This document shows, one piece after another, positions 8,382-17,071 of a stretch of DNA of 64,000 nucleotides. The notes under the pieces are model-generated. The model worked only from the letters and a program-made list of their open reading frames with translations. It made no database searches and was not told the origin of the DNA. A program made the position numbers and the translations under genes. Source of the stretch: an uncultured Mesonia sp. (lineage in GTDB: Bacteria; Bacteroidota; Bacteroidia; Flavobacteriales; Flavobacteriaceae); NCBI GenBank assembly GCA_958296185.1, contig CATQIB010000017.1:1-64000 (forward strand), read 5' to 3'. Position 1 is the first letter of the stretch; every line of letters starts with the position of its first letter.

Positions 8382-9782
8382 CTATTGCCATCCGCCTCCT
8401 AAGGCACGGTATAAATCTACAACGGCTTTTAGACGACTGTACTTTGCATCAATCATTCCTAATTGAGAATTTAAAGCATTTTCTCTAGCGGTAAGTACTT
8501 CTAAATAGTTAGCAAATCCATTATTCAACAACTCTTCAGAATAATCTGTAGCCTTTTGGTTAGCGTTAAATTCTTTTTGTTTTAAAACTTGTTTTTTTTC
8601 TGCGGCTTGATAGGCATACATAGCATCCGAAACCTCTTTACTGGCTTGTAATATCGCTTCTTTAAAGCGCAATCTAGCTTGTTCTTGTTGGGCTTGAGCT
8701 ACTTCATATTGCGTTTTAATTTGGCGTTTGTTAAAGATAGGTTGTGCTAAGCCAGAAACTACATTTGCGAATAATGAGTTGGCATCAAGCAATTCACTTA
8801 AATCTAAACTTTGAAAGCCAGTATTGGCGGTTAAAGTTAAAGATGGGTAAAAGTTGCTACGTGCAACATTACTTAGCTCAAAAGCATTTCTAAAAGCCAT
8901 TTCGGCTGCGATTACATCGGGTCTATTGCTTAAAAGTTGTGCTGGCACTCCAGTTTTTAATTCGGTTGTAATTTGTTGCTCGCTTAACGCAGATCGAGGA
9001 ATAAATTGTGGCGCCTCCCCTAAAAGAATTGACATACTGTTTTCTAATAAGCGTACCTGTTTTTGCAAGTCTACTAATATTGCTTGAGCGGTATATAATT
9101 GCGCTTCGGTTTGCTGAACCCCAACTTCTGTTAGATTTCCCGCTTCTTTTAAGGCGTTGGTAGTTGATAAGCTATTTTGTCTGTTTTCTATGGTTTGCTC
9201 GGTTATTTTTATCTGCTCATCCAATGCAAGCAATTGGTAGTAAATATTAGCTACAGAAGCAATTAATCGGGTTTTTACAGCCTTGTGTGCAGCAACACTT
9301 TGCAGGTAAGAAGCTTCAAAAGCTCTTTTTTGGCTTCTTATTTTTCCCCAAATATCGGCTTCCCAAGACAAGCCAGCACTCAGTTCATATTGATCTAAAG
9401 CTCCATTAAAAAAACTACCAAATTGACTGTTTCTAGCCAATTCTTGATGGGTCCATTGTGCATTAGCATTCAAACTAGGTAAATAACCTGCTTTACCCTG
9501 TTTTAAATAAGCTTCTGCAGCGATAATTTGCTGCAAGGCCACCCTAATATCGATATTGTTTTTAAGTGCCGTATTGATATGGTCTTGCAAAACACTATCA
9601 GTAAATAAATCTTGATAGGATAGCTGAGCCAAAGATATAGAGTCTTTAGCTATTTGATCTGTTCTATAATGAGTTTCTTCAAGCACTTCTGGCTTTTGAT
9701 AATCTTTTGCTGCAAAGCAGGAAACCAACAAAAAGGGTGTACTGGCAATTAGCAAAAGATTGTATATTCTATTTTTTTTCAT
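8382..9782 (-). CDS. RND efflux outer-membrane factor (TolC/NodT-like lipoprotein)
   Basis: The 466-residue protein is the outer-membrane channel of a tripartite efflux pump. A lipoprotein signal ends in LLVSC with the acylated Cys at residue 22. The rest shows the duplicated OEP repeat: long amphipathic helices rich in Gln/Ala, the ANIYYQLLALDEQI segment, and LLSNRPDVIAAEMAFRNAF, a hallmark of NodT-type factors. Length is normal. It is the last gene of the operon, and its ATG overlaps the stop of the pump gene by one base, so translation is probably coupled. Confidence 0.93.
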   Translation of the reverse strand: MKKNRIYNLLLIASTPFLLVSCFAAKDYQKPEVLEETHYRTDQIAKDSISLAQLSYQDLFTDSVLQDHINTALKNNIDIRVALQQIIAAEAYLKQGKAGYLPSLNANAQWTHQELARNSQFGSFFNGALDQYELSAGLSWEADIWGKIRSQKRAFEASYLQSVAAHKAVKTRLIASVANIYYQLLALDEQIKITEQTIENRQNSLSTTNALKEAGNLTEVGVQQTEAQLYTAQAILVDLQKQVRLLENSMSILLGEAPQFIPRSALSEQQITTELKTGVPAQLLSNRPDVIAAEMAFRNAFELSNVARSNFYPSLTLTANTGFQSLDLSELLDANSLFANVVSGLAQPIFNKRQIKTQYEVAQAQQEQARLRFKEAILQASKEVSDAMYAYQAAEKKQVLKQKEFNANQKATDYSEELLNNGFANYLEVLTARENALNSQLGMIDAKYSRLKAVVDLYRALGGGWQ

Positions 9783-12700
9783 TATGCATTTTTTTCGTTT
9801 AATTCTTGTGCTTCTTTTTCTTTTTCAAGCATGGTTTTACCCACTACTTTTTCTTGTAACCACTGAAAGAAAATATAAAGTATAGGAATAATAAACACCC
9901 CTAAAATAGTACCTATTAATAACCCGCCTACTGCACCTGTACCAATAGAACGGTTACCTTCTGCACCGGTTCCAGAAGCAAATACTAAAGGCAATAAACC
10001 AATGATAAAAGCTAATGAGGTCATTAAAATTGGTCTTAATCTTACTTTTGCACCTTCTAAAGCCGCTTCCACAATGGGCATACCATGTTGCCTACGCTGC
10101 ATAGCAAATTCTACAATCAAAATGGCATTCTTTGCTAATAAACCAACTAGCATAATCAATGCAATTTGAAAATAAATATTGGCTTGCAATCCTGCAAAAT
10201 AGGTAACCATATAGGCTCCTAATACCCCAACAGGTAATGATAGTAGGACCGCAAATGGTATAAAATAACTTTCGTATTGTGCTGCTAAAATAAAATACAC
10301 AAAAACAATACTTAATAAGAAAATGAAGAAAGCCTGTGATCCTGCATTTACTTCTTCTCTGGTTAAACCAGAGTATCCAATTCCGTATTTTGTTGAAAGT
10401 TGACTAGCTTCTTCTTGCAGGGCTGCAATAGCATCACCAGAAGAGAATCCTGGAGCCGAAGCTCCACTTACGCCTACAGAATTAAATAGGTTAAAACGAG
10501 TTACCTGTTGCGGACCATAAACACGCTTTAAATCGATATAGGTAGTAATTGGTGACATTTCACCTGTATCGTTTCGTACGTATATAGAATTTAAATCTTC
10601 AACACTGGCTCGATCTTCCGGAAGTCCCTGTAAGAAAACGCGATATTGTTTACCGTAGCGCGAAAAATCGGCGGTATAAATACTACCAATATAACCTTGT
10701 AGTGTATTAAATATGTTAGCAATTGAAACCCCTGCTTCTTTTGCCTTAGGTACATTTATATTGAGCTCATACTGCGGATAATTAGTGTTAAACGAACTCT
10801 GAACGTACTGGATTTCTGGTCGCTGATTTAATTTACTCAAGAAATTTTGCGCAGCTAAGTCCAAATCATTGAAGCTTCCCCCACTTTTATCAAGTAATTT
10901 AAACTCAAAACCAGAGGAAACGCCAAATCCTGGTATACTAGGAGGTGCAAAGAATATCATTTTTGCCCCTGGAATTTGAGCACCTATACCAAATAGTTGT
11001 CCGGTAATTGCGTCAGATGATAAAGCATCATCTGTTCGCTCATCCCAGGGAGCTAGGCGTACAAAGGCAATTGCAAAGTTACTCCCTTGTCCGCTAATTA
11101 AACTAAAACCATTTACAACAGTTACTCCCGTTACTCCTGGAATTTGATTGGCCTTATCTTTTAATTGATTGGTAATCGCTACAGTACGGTCTAAAGAAGC
11201 ACCTGCGGGCAACTCTATATTGGCAAAAAGTACCCCTCTATCTTCATTAGGAACAAAGCCTGTTGGTGTTTTTTCTACTGCAAAGTAAATTCCGGCTACA
11301 GCCAAAACCAATATGAATGGGGTAATCCATTTGTGTTTGTAGAGAAAAGATAAACTTTTAACGTAGCGCTGGGTAGTAGCTTCAAAAGCCGTATTGAATT
11401 TATGGTAAAAACGCTGTAACCAAGATTTATTTTGGTGCTCTTCGTGGTTGGTCTTTAAAAATAAAGCACACAGCGCCGGACTCAATGTCAAGGCATTTAC
11501 GGCCGAAATGGCGATAGCTACAATCAAGGTAATACCAAATTGCTCATAAAAAACACCTGTAGGACCCGTTATAAAGGTTACCGGAATAAATACCGCGGCC
11601 ATTACTAGGGTAATTGAAATAATTGCTCCTGTAATTTCATCCATTGCGGTACGTGTAGCCGATAAAGCTGACTTTGCCCCTTCTTCTAATTTGGCGTGTA
11701 CAGCCTCAACTACCACAATCGCATCATCTACCACAATACCAATAGCTAAAACCAAAGCAAATAAGGTAAGTAGGTTAATAGAATAACCAAATAAATTTAA
11801 AAAGAAGAAGGTACCAATAATAGAAACAGGTACTGCTATGGCAGGAATTAACGTTGATCTAAAGTCTTGTAAAAAGATAAAAACAACGATAAAAACTAGA
11901 ATAAATGCTTCAATTAGCGTACTGATAACCTTGCTTATGGAAGCTTCTAAAAATTCGTTTGAATCTAAGTTGATGTAAACCTCTAATCCTTCTGGGAAAC
12001 TTTTCTCAAATTCATCTAAATTCTCATGTACTTGCTTTATAATCTCTTGTGCATTTGAACCTGGCGTTTGGTAGACTGCCATATTAACTGCTGGGTAGCC
12101 ATTTGTGGTAGCTTGAACATTAAACCCTTCGGCGTCTAGCTCAATTTCGGCTACATCGGCAAGTCTTAGATACTCCCCGTTGTCTAGGGCTTTTATAATG
12201 ATTTCGTTGTATTGCTCTTCTGTTTTATATCTTCCGCTATATTTAATAACGTACTCAAAAGACTCGGCATTGTTTTGACCCAAACTACCTGCAGCTGCCT
12301 CAGTACTTTGCTCGTTAATCGCAGCACGTATATCTGAAGGCATCAAATTATAAGCAGCTAATTTTTCAGGTTTTAACCACACGCGCATCGCATAATTACG
12401 TGTTCCAAAAACCGTTACATCTCCCACTCCATCAATTCTTTTTAAAGCAGGTAGCACGTTGATATTTAAATAATTTTGAATATACGTAGCGTCATAGTCT
12501 TTATTTTTAGATAGAACAGCCAAGAACATTAATGCACTTGTTTGTTGTTTTTGCGTGATAACACCAGATTGTACTACCTCTGCCGGCAATAAAGGATTAG
12601 CTCTCGCTACCCGGTTTTGTACGTTTACTGCAGCGATGTCTGGGTCGTAACCTTGCTTAAAAAACACTTGGATTTCTGCCCTTCCTGAATTACTGGCGGT

Positions 12701-12940
12701 AGAGGTAATATAGTCCATACCTTCTACCCCGTTTACCTGCTCTTCAATAGGAATAATAACACTTTCAAGAACGGTCTCTGCATTGGCACCTGGATAATTA
12801 GCGGTAATCTGTACGGTTGGAGGTGCGATATCTGGATATTGTGAGACAGGAAGGCTTATAATCCCTAAAATTCCTAAAATCACAATTACAATGGAGACTA
12901 CTGTACTTAATACAGGTCTCTCTATAAATTTCTTTAACAT
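9782..12940 (-). CDS. RND efflux pump, hydrophobe/amphiphile (HAE1) family
   Basis: The 1052-residue inner-membrane proton-driven transporter is AcrB/MexB-like. It begins MLKKFIERPVLSTVVSIVIV, has two sets of transmembrane helices and two large periplasmic loops, and carries the proton-relay Asp pair D405/D406 in GIVVDDAIVVVE. The C-terminal helix bundle holds MLVGLLAKNAILIVEFA and RPILMTSLAFIIGLLPL. Length and order match the HAE1 family, so substrates are probably drugs, detergents or other amphiphiles. It is 18 bases downstream of the adaptor gene. Confidence 0.95.
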   Translation of the reverse strand: MLKKFIERPVLSTVVSIVIVILGILGIISLPVSQYPDIAPPTVQITANYPGANAETVLESVIIPIEEQVNGVEGMDYITSTASNSGRAEIQVFFKQGYDPDIAAVNVQNRVARANPLLPAEVVQSGVITQKQQTSALMFLAVLSKNKDYDATYIQNYLNINVLPALKRIDGVGDVTVFGTRNYAMRVWLKPEKLAAYNLMPSDIRAAINEQSTEAAAGSLGQNNAESFEYVIKYSGRYKTEEQYNEIIIKALDNGEYLRLADVAEIELDAEGFNVQATTNGYPAVNMAVYQTPGSNAQEIIKQVHENLDEFEKSFPEGLEVYINLDSNEFLEASISKVISTLIEAFILVFIVVFIFLQDFRSTLIPAIAVPVSIIGTFFFLNLFGYSINLLTLFALVLAIGIVVDDAIVVVEAVHAKLEEGAKSALSATRTAMDEITGAIISITLVMAAVFIPVTFITGPTGVFYEQFGITLIVAIAISAVNALTLSPALCALFLKTNHEEHQNKSWLQRFYHKFNTAFEATTQRYVKSLSFLYKHKWITPFILVLAVAGIYFAVEKTPTGFVPNEDRGVLFANIELPAGASLDRTVAITNQLKDKANQIPGVTGVTVVNGFSLISGQGSNFAIAFVRLAPWDERTDDALSSDAITGQLFGIGAQIPGAKMIFFAPPSIPGFGVSSGFEFKLLDKSGGSFNDLDLAAQNFLSKLNQRPEIQYVQSSFNTNYPQYELNINVPKAKEAGVSIANIFNTLQGYIGSIYTADFSRYGKQYRVFLQGLPEDRASVEDLNSIYVRNDTGEMSPITTYIDLKRVYGPQQVTRFNLFNSVGVSGASAPGFSSGDAIAALQEEASQLSTKYGIGYSGLTREEVNAGSQAFFIFLLSIVFVYFILAAQYESYFIPFAVLLSLPVGVLGAYMVTYFAGLQANIYFQIALIMLVGLLAKNAILIVEFAMQRRQHGMPIVEAALEGAKVRLRPILMTSLAFIIGLLPLVFASGTGAEGNRSIGTGAVGGLLIGTILGVFIIPILYIFFQWLQEKVVGKTMLEKEKEAQELNEKNA

Positions 12941-12958
12941 AATGAGCTGAGCTATTAA

Positions 12959-14077
12959 TTATTTAAAAATAGTTTCAATAGGCTTGGCAATACTATCAAA
13001 TGGCACAAGCATAGGTTTAATAGGCATATTGTTTCTTAACTGTCCGGTACCTTTAGCAACAAAAGCCTCACCTGCCTTTATTCCCTGTTTTACCACAATC
13101 AAGTTAGACACGCGATCTAACACTTCAATCGGTTTTTCAACCGCTATACTATCTCCTTGCATGCCAAACACGTAAACTTTTCCTTGTCTTTCAAAACTTG
13201 ACAATTCAGGAATTACAACTTGGTTTTCGTATTTTTGAGGAATTAATATTTTCCCGCTGTTACCGTTGCTTAAAATTCTATTTGGGTTTGGGAATTGAGC
13301 TCTAAAACTTACCGTACCTGTTTGTTTATTGATTTGCCCTGAAACCGTTTCTATTTTTCCAGATTCGCTATACATTTCATCATTGGCTAATCGCAATTTT
13401 ACAGGTAAAAAATTGTCTATTTTGTCTTGTAAATCTGCTCCTTCCGCATTAGCGATAAAATCTAAGTATTGTTTCTCATTCATACTAAAGAAAGCATAAA
13501 CATTATCGGTTTGAGAAACCGTAGTCAAAACATCGTTTGGTGAAACTAAGGCTCCGTTTCTATAATTGATAGAGCCTACATACCCATCAACCGGACTTTT
13601 TATCGTTGCATAACCTATGCTAGCCGTTACACTGTTATAATTGGCTTTTGCTTGTGCTAATTTGGCTTTTGCGGTTTCTAATTGTACCGCACTAATAATG
13701 TTCTTTTCAACTAGTGGTTTTAATTTATCTACTTCTACTTGTGCAGCATTTACATTTGCTTTAGCTGCTTGGGCATCTTGTGATAAACTCTCGGTCTCTA
13801 ACCTAAAAAGTACTTCTCCTGCTTTTACTTGCTGGCCTTCATCAACTTTTACTTGGGTAATATATCCTGTTACCTTTGGTCTAACTTGGCTATTTATTGT
13901 GCCTTCTATGCTAACGGGATACGTTTGGTAGCCTGTGAGCGATTTAGTGATTGCTTTTGTAACCGGAACTTGCTTAGGGCCCATCGCTCCGGGTCCAGAT
14001 GATGTATTTTCTTTACAAGAGCCCAGTAACACGGCCATTAATATTGCAAAACCGAATGGTATTTTATTATTTTTCAT
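12959..14077 (-). CDS. RND efflux periplasmic adaptor lipoprotein
   Basis: The 372-residue membrane-fusion protein links the pump to the outer-membrane factor. The signal peptide ends in VLLGSC with Cys21 as the lipidation site. The half-lipoyl segment VTGYITQVKVDEGQQVKAGEVLF (about 69-91), a helical hairpin (about 105-145) and the second half-lipoyl strand IKSPVDGYVGSI follow in the usual order. The beta-barrel and membrane-proximal domains fill the C-terminal half. It is the second gene of the operon, 18 bases after the regulator. Confidence 0.93.
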   Translation of the reverse strand: MKNNKIPFGFAILMAVLLGSCKENTSSGPGAMGPKQVPVTKAITKSLTGYQTYPVSIEGTINSQVRPKVTGYITQVKVDEGQQVKAGEVLFRLETESLSQDAQAAKANVNAAQVEVDKLKPLVEKNIISAVQLETAKAKLAQAKANYNSVTASIGYATIKSPVDGYVGSINYRNGALVSPNDVLTTVSQTDNVYAFFSMNEKQYLDFIANAEGADLQDKIDNFLPVKLRLANDEMYSESGKIETVSGQINKQTGTVSFRAQFPNPNRILSNGNSGKILIPQKYENQVVIPELSSFERQGKVYVFGMQGDSIAVEKPIEVLDRVSNLIVVKQGIKAGEAFVAKGTGQLRNNMPIKPMLVPFDSIAKPIETIFK

Positions 14078-14095
14078 AGTATTATTTTTCTTGAC

Positions 14096-14566
14096 TTAGA
14101 TTTTAGATATTTTCTTTATAGCTTCTTTTAAATTTTCTTGTTGAGATCTGAGATATTCTTGGTATAACTGCCGTATTTTTCGCTTTTCTGACTGGTCATC
14201 TTCATATTTTCTATTGAATTGATCAATGCTATCGATAATCTCTAGTTCTCGGTTTACTTTCAAGAGGTTCTCATTTAAGTTAATCTCTAAATGATTCTTT
14301 GTTACTTTAAAATAACGTTTACGATCTCCTGGCTTGGTGAAATAGTCTATATTCTTTAATTGAAGCAGTAAATTTACATTGGTTGAAATAGAACTCTTGC
14401 TGGCTCCTGTAATTTGAGTAATTTCATCGAAGGTAAGTCCCTCTGATGGAGTTAAAATTAGCAAAGCTAAAATGCGCGCAGCTAAAGGAGTGATGTTTGA
14501 CTCACGCTCAAAATGAATTCCTAAGTGCTCTACTAATTTTTTCTTTTCTTCACTACAGCTAATCAT
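14096..14566 (-). CDS. GbsR/MarR-type transcriptional regulator of the efflux operon
   Basis: This 156-residue protein is a winged-helix regulator. The helix-turn-helix lies at about residues 38-75 (LTFDEITQITGASKSSISTN), followed by a wing with KPGDRKRYFKV and a charged helical C-terminus likely used for dimerisation. It resembles the GbsR branch of MarR proteins found before RND operons in Flavobacteria. Its own promoter carries a near-perfect 12-base-arm palindrome, so autoregulation and control of the three downstream pump genes is the simplest reading. The inducing ligand is unknown. Confidence 0.85.
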   Translation of the reverse strand: MISCSEEKKKLVEHLGIHFERESNITPLAARILALLILTPSEGLTFDEITQITGASKSSISTNVNLLLQLKNIDYFTKPGDRKRYFKVTKNHLEINLNENLLKVNRELEIIDSIDQFNRKYEDDQSEKRKIRQLYQEYLRSQQENLKEAIKKISKI

Positions 14567-14586
14567 AATAAATAAAATTTAGAGCG

Positions 14587-14594
14587 CAAAAGTA
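14587..14594 (-). promoter_or_regulatory. -7 element of the RND efflux operon
   Basis: On the minus strand TACTTTTG fits TAnnTTTG. It lies 21 bases upstream of the regulator start codon and directly next to the palindromic operator. Confidence 0.65.
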
Positions 14595-14595
14595 T

Positions 14596-14623
14596 AATTA
14601 GTTCAGTTGATACTGAACTAATT
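14596..14623. promoter_or_regulatory. Palindromic operator of the RND efflux operon
   Basis: Two perfect twelve-base arms (AATTAGTTCAGT and ACTGAACTAATT) flank a four-base spacer. The palindrome abuts the -7 element and covers the spacer and -33 region. A bound dimeric winged-helix regulator there would block RNA polymerase. The same palindrome could fold as a weak hairpin at the 3' end of upstream pbpC transcripts, so a terminator role is an alternative. Confidence 0.7.
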
Positions 14624-14650
14624 TAATGTTAAATTTTATTTAAATGCTAT

Positions 14651-17071
14651 TTAATTGTATTGAATGACGATTTTCTGCGATAATTGATTGCCCAATTCAT
14701 CTAAAACTAGTAGTTGGTAATCACCTACTTGAGCAGGAATTTGCATTTCGTGAAAATGCTTCGTTTTACCCATATACTTCTTATTTAAATACCAATACAC
14801 TTCTTTTTCTGGAAAACGATGAGCTAATTTTAAAACAAGAGGGCTAGGTTTTTCGTCAAATCCTTTGGGTAGCAGTATACTTTCTTGGTTTACTGGAAAA
14901 ATAAAATGCATGACATCTGCCAATTTTTGAGAACATTCAGGTAAGAAACTTGGTAATTCCTTATAATGAGGATTAAACTGTTTGTAATAATGTGCCCATA
15001 GGGTGGGCAAAATAAACCATGGGAGCTGTCGAATTTTCTGTTTGTCGTAACAATTTAAATTTACTTGATATTTTAAGTTTGAATCTAAATTTACCGTTCG
15101 GTGGAAGCTACATGTGCTTGTTTTTTCTCCTTGTCTAGGAATATATAGTTCTTCGGTTTCAGGGCACTGCAAACCTGCCAACATACCACTATGCCTACAA
15201 ATATTCTTTTTTATTAAATCATCATAAGGAATTTCAAAATCTTCAGATACTGGTAATTTGGAGAAAATTTCAAACATAATGGGAGCAGCGGCTTTAACTC
15301 CGGTTAAACCGGGTCTACCTTCTCCATCTGTATTACCTACCCAAATACCTACTGCAAACCTTGGGGTAACTCCAACAGCCCAAGCATCTTTAAACCCGTG
15401 ACTTGTTCCTGTTTTCCAAGCAATGGGTTGCGCACCGGAATAAAATTGCCAATTCAATTCAGACTGGGGGCGGTTTACTTTTTTTAGCGCTTTAAAGGTG
15501 TGATAAAGTGCGCCAGCTCCGAAAACCGGTGATTCCTGTGTTAGCGCTCCAAAGTGTTCAGCCTTTTCAGGAAGAATTGTATTTATTTTGAACTCATTAG
15601 TCCTATAAGTGCTAGAATTTTTTGAATAGAAGTTTAAGGTATTCGCCATACTGGCATAAGCATGGGTTACTTCCCATAAACTGCATTCGGCGCCACCTAA
15701 AGTTAAAGAGAGCCCGTAACTGGCAGCAGGCCGATTGACTTTATGCTGATTGAGCTGTTGTAGTTTCTTATAGAATTTTTCTACACCATAATTTTGTAAA
15801 AGTCGAACGGAAGGCACGTTTAAAGACATCGCCAAGGCCTCATTGGCAGGTACTGCACCACGGTATAATTTATCAAAATTTAAAGGGGAATACCCGTTAA
15901 TATTGGTCGGTATATCGGCTAATAAGGTATGGGGTAGAATACTACCTTCATCTAAGGCTGCGGCAAACAAAAAAGGTTTAAAAATACTACCCGCACTCCT
16001 GGGTTGTTGTATAACGTCTACATAAGGATCTTGAGATGAATTAGGATTGTTACCCATATAAGCGATTACTTTTCGCGTGGGCACATCTAATACTAAAATG
16101 GCTAAATTTTCAATTTGATTATGCGATAAATGTTTAGCGTGTTGTTTAGCAATTTGATTGATTTGCTGCTGCAAGGCGTAATCGATATCACTGGTTACTG
16201 GCTTATTTGGTTTATGTCTTTTTATTCCTTCTACAAAATGAGGAGCCAGATCTGGAAGTGCTAAGGGTTCTTGAGGCAGATCTTCGGCTAAAGCCAATTT
16301 GTAAGTCGGTTGGTCTATTATTTCGTTCTCTAGTAATTTTTTAAGTAAACGATTTCTTTTCTGTCTTAAAATATTTTCATTTTTACCAGGAAAAATAAGT
16401 GCTGGCGCATTAGGTAAAACCGCTAAAGCCGATGCTTGTCCCCAACTTAAATCTGTAGCCGATACACCAAAATAACGCCAAGCTGCTGTTTCTAGGCCTA
16501 CTACATTTCCCCCGAAAGGGGCATAACTAGCATAAAATTTTAAGATTTCTTTCTTTGAGAATTTTAATTCTAAACGCAGTGCCTTGGCAAATTCAATAAT
16601 TTTTTCGGTATAGGTTCTTTTAGTCGAACCACGAGAAAGTCGTATCACTTGCTGGGTTATGGTACTGGCTCCTCTTCTTTTATCATAGACTACATTATGA
16701 TAGGCTGCTTTTGCTATGGCTACTGGATTAAACCCAGGATGCTTATAAAAATAGGCATCTTCAAACTGCAAAATAGCTTTTTCAAATTTGTAGGGAATTT
16801 TTTCGTTAGGAGGAAACCTCCATTGTCCATCTTTAGCAATACGAGCACCGAGTAAATATCCGTTTTTGCTATAAACAACCGTAGAGATAGGTTTATCAAA
16901 TAATTTCTGGGGTAAGCAGTACCACCAGACTACACCAACTCCCAAAAACAGAAGCAAAAAAACACTTTTACTTTTTAGCGGGTACAATCGTCTATTTTTG
17001 AGCAAACCGATTTTTTTAACGTATAACTTCAACCCATTTTCCTTTGTTTCTGGCAAAATAATTTCTGTCAT
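14651..17071 (-). CDS. pbpC: Penicillin-binding protein 1C
   Basis: The 806-residue bifunctional peptidoglycan synthase has a membrane anchor at about 37-53. Its glycosyltransferase 51 domain has E104 in FEDAYFYKHPG and the GASTITQQ segment at 134-141. The transpeptidase domain has the active serine S362 in SIFK and a KTGTS box followed by AWAVGVTPRFAVGIWVGN. A C-terminal PBP1C-specific domain with several cysteines completes it. The first ATG at 17071 lies 56 bases inside the upstream macroglobulin gene; a later non-ATG start is possible because the first 30 residues are not conserved. Gene order with the macroglobulin matches the pbpC/yfhM pair of many Gram-negative bacteria. Confidence 0.93.
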   Translation of the reverse strand: MTEIILPETKENGLKLYVKKIGLLKNRRLYPLKSKSVFLLLFLGVGVVWWYCLPQKLFDKPISTVVYSKNGYLLGARIAKDGQWRFPPNEKIPYKFEKAILQFEDAYFYKHPGFNPVAIAKAAYHNVVYDKRRGASTITQQVIRLSRGSTKRTYTEKIIEFAKALRLELKFSKKEILKFYASYAPFGGNVVGLETAAWRYFGVSATDLSWGQASALAVLPNAPALIFPGKNENILRQKRNRLLKKLLENEIIDQPTYKLALAEDLPQEPLALPDLAPHFVEGIKRHKPNKPVTSDIDYALQQQINQIAKQHAKHLSHNQIENLAILVLDVPTRKVIAYMGNNPNSSQDPYVDVIQQPRSAGSIFKPFLFAAALDEGSILPHTLLADIPTNINGYSPLNFDKLYRGAVPANEALAMSLNVPSVRLLQNYGVEKFYKKLQQLNQHKVNRPAASYGLSLTLGGAECSLWEVTHAYASMANTLNFYSKNSSTYRTNEFKINTILPEKAEHFGALTQESPVFGAGALYHTFKALKKVNRPQSELNWQFYSGAQPIAWKTGTSHGFKDAWAVGVTPRFAVGIWVGNTDGEGRPGLTGVKAAAPIMFEIFSKLPVSEDFEIPYDDLIKKNICRHSGMLAGLQCPETEELYIPRQGEKTSTCSFHRTVNLDSNLKYQVNLNCYDKQKIRQLPWFILPTLWAHYYKQFNPHYKELPSFLPECSQKLADVMHFIFPVNQESILLPKGFDEKPSPLVLKLAHRFPEKEVYWYLNKKYMGKTKHFHEMQIPAQVGDYQLLVLDELGNQLSQKIVIQYN

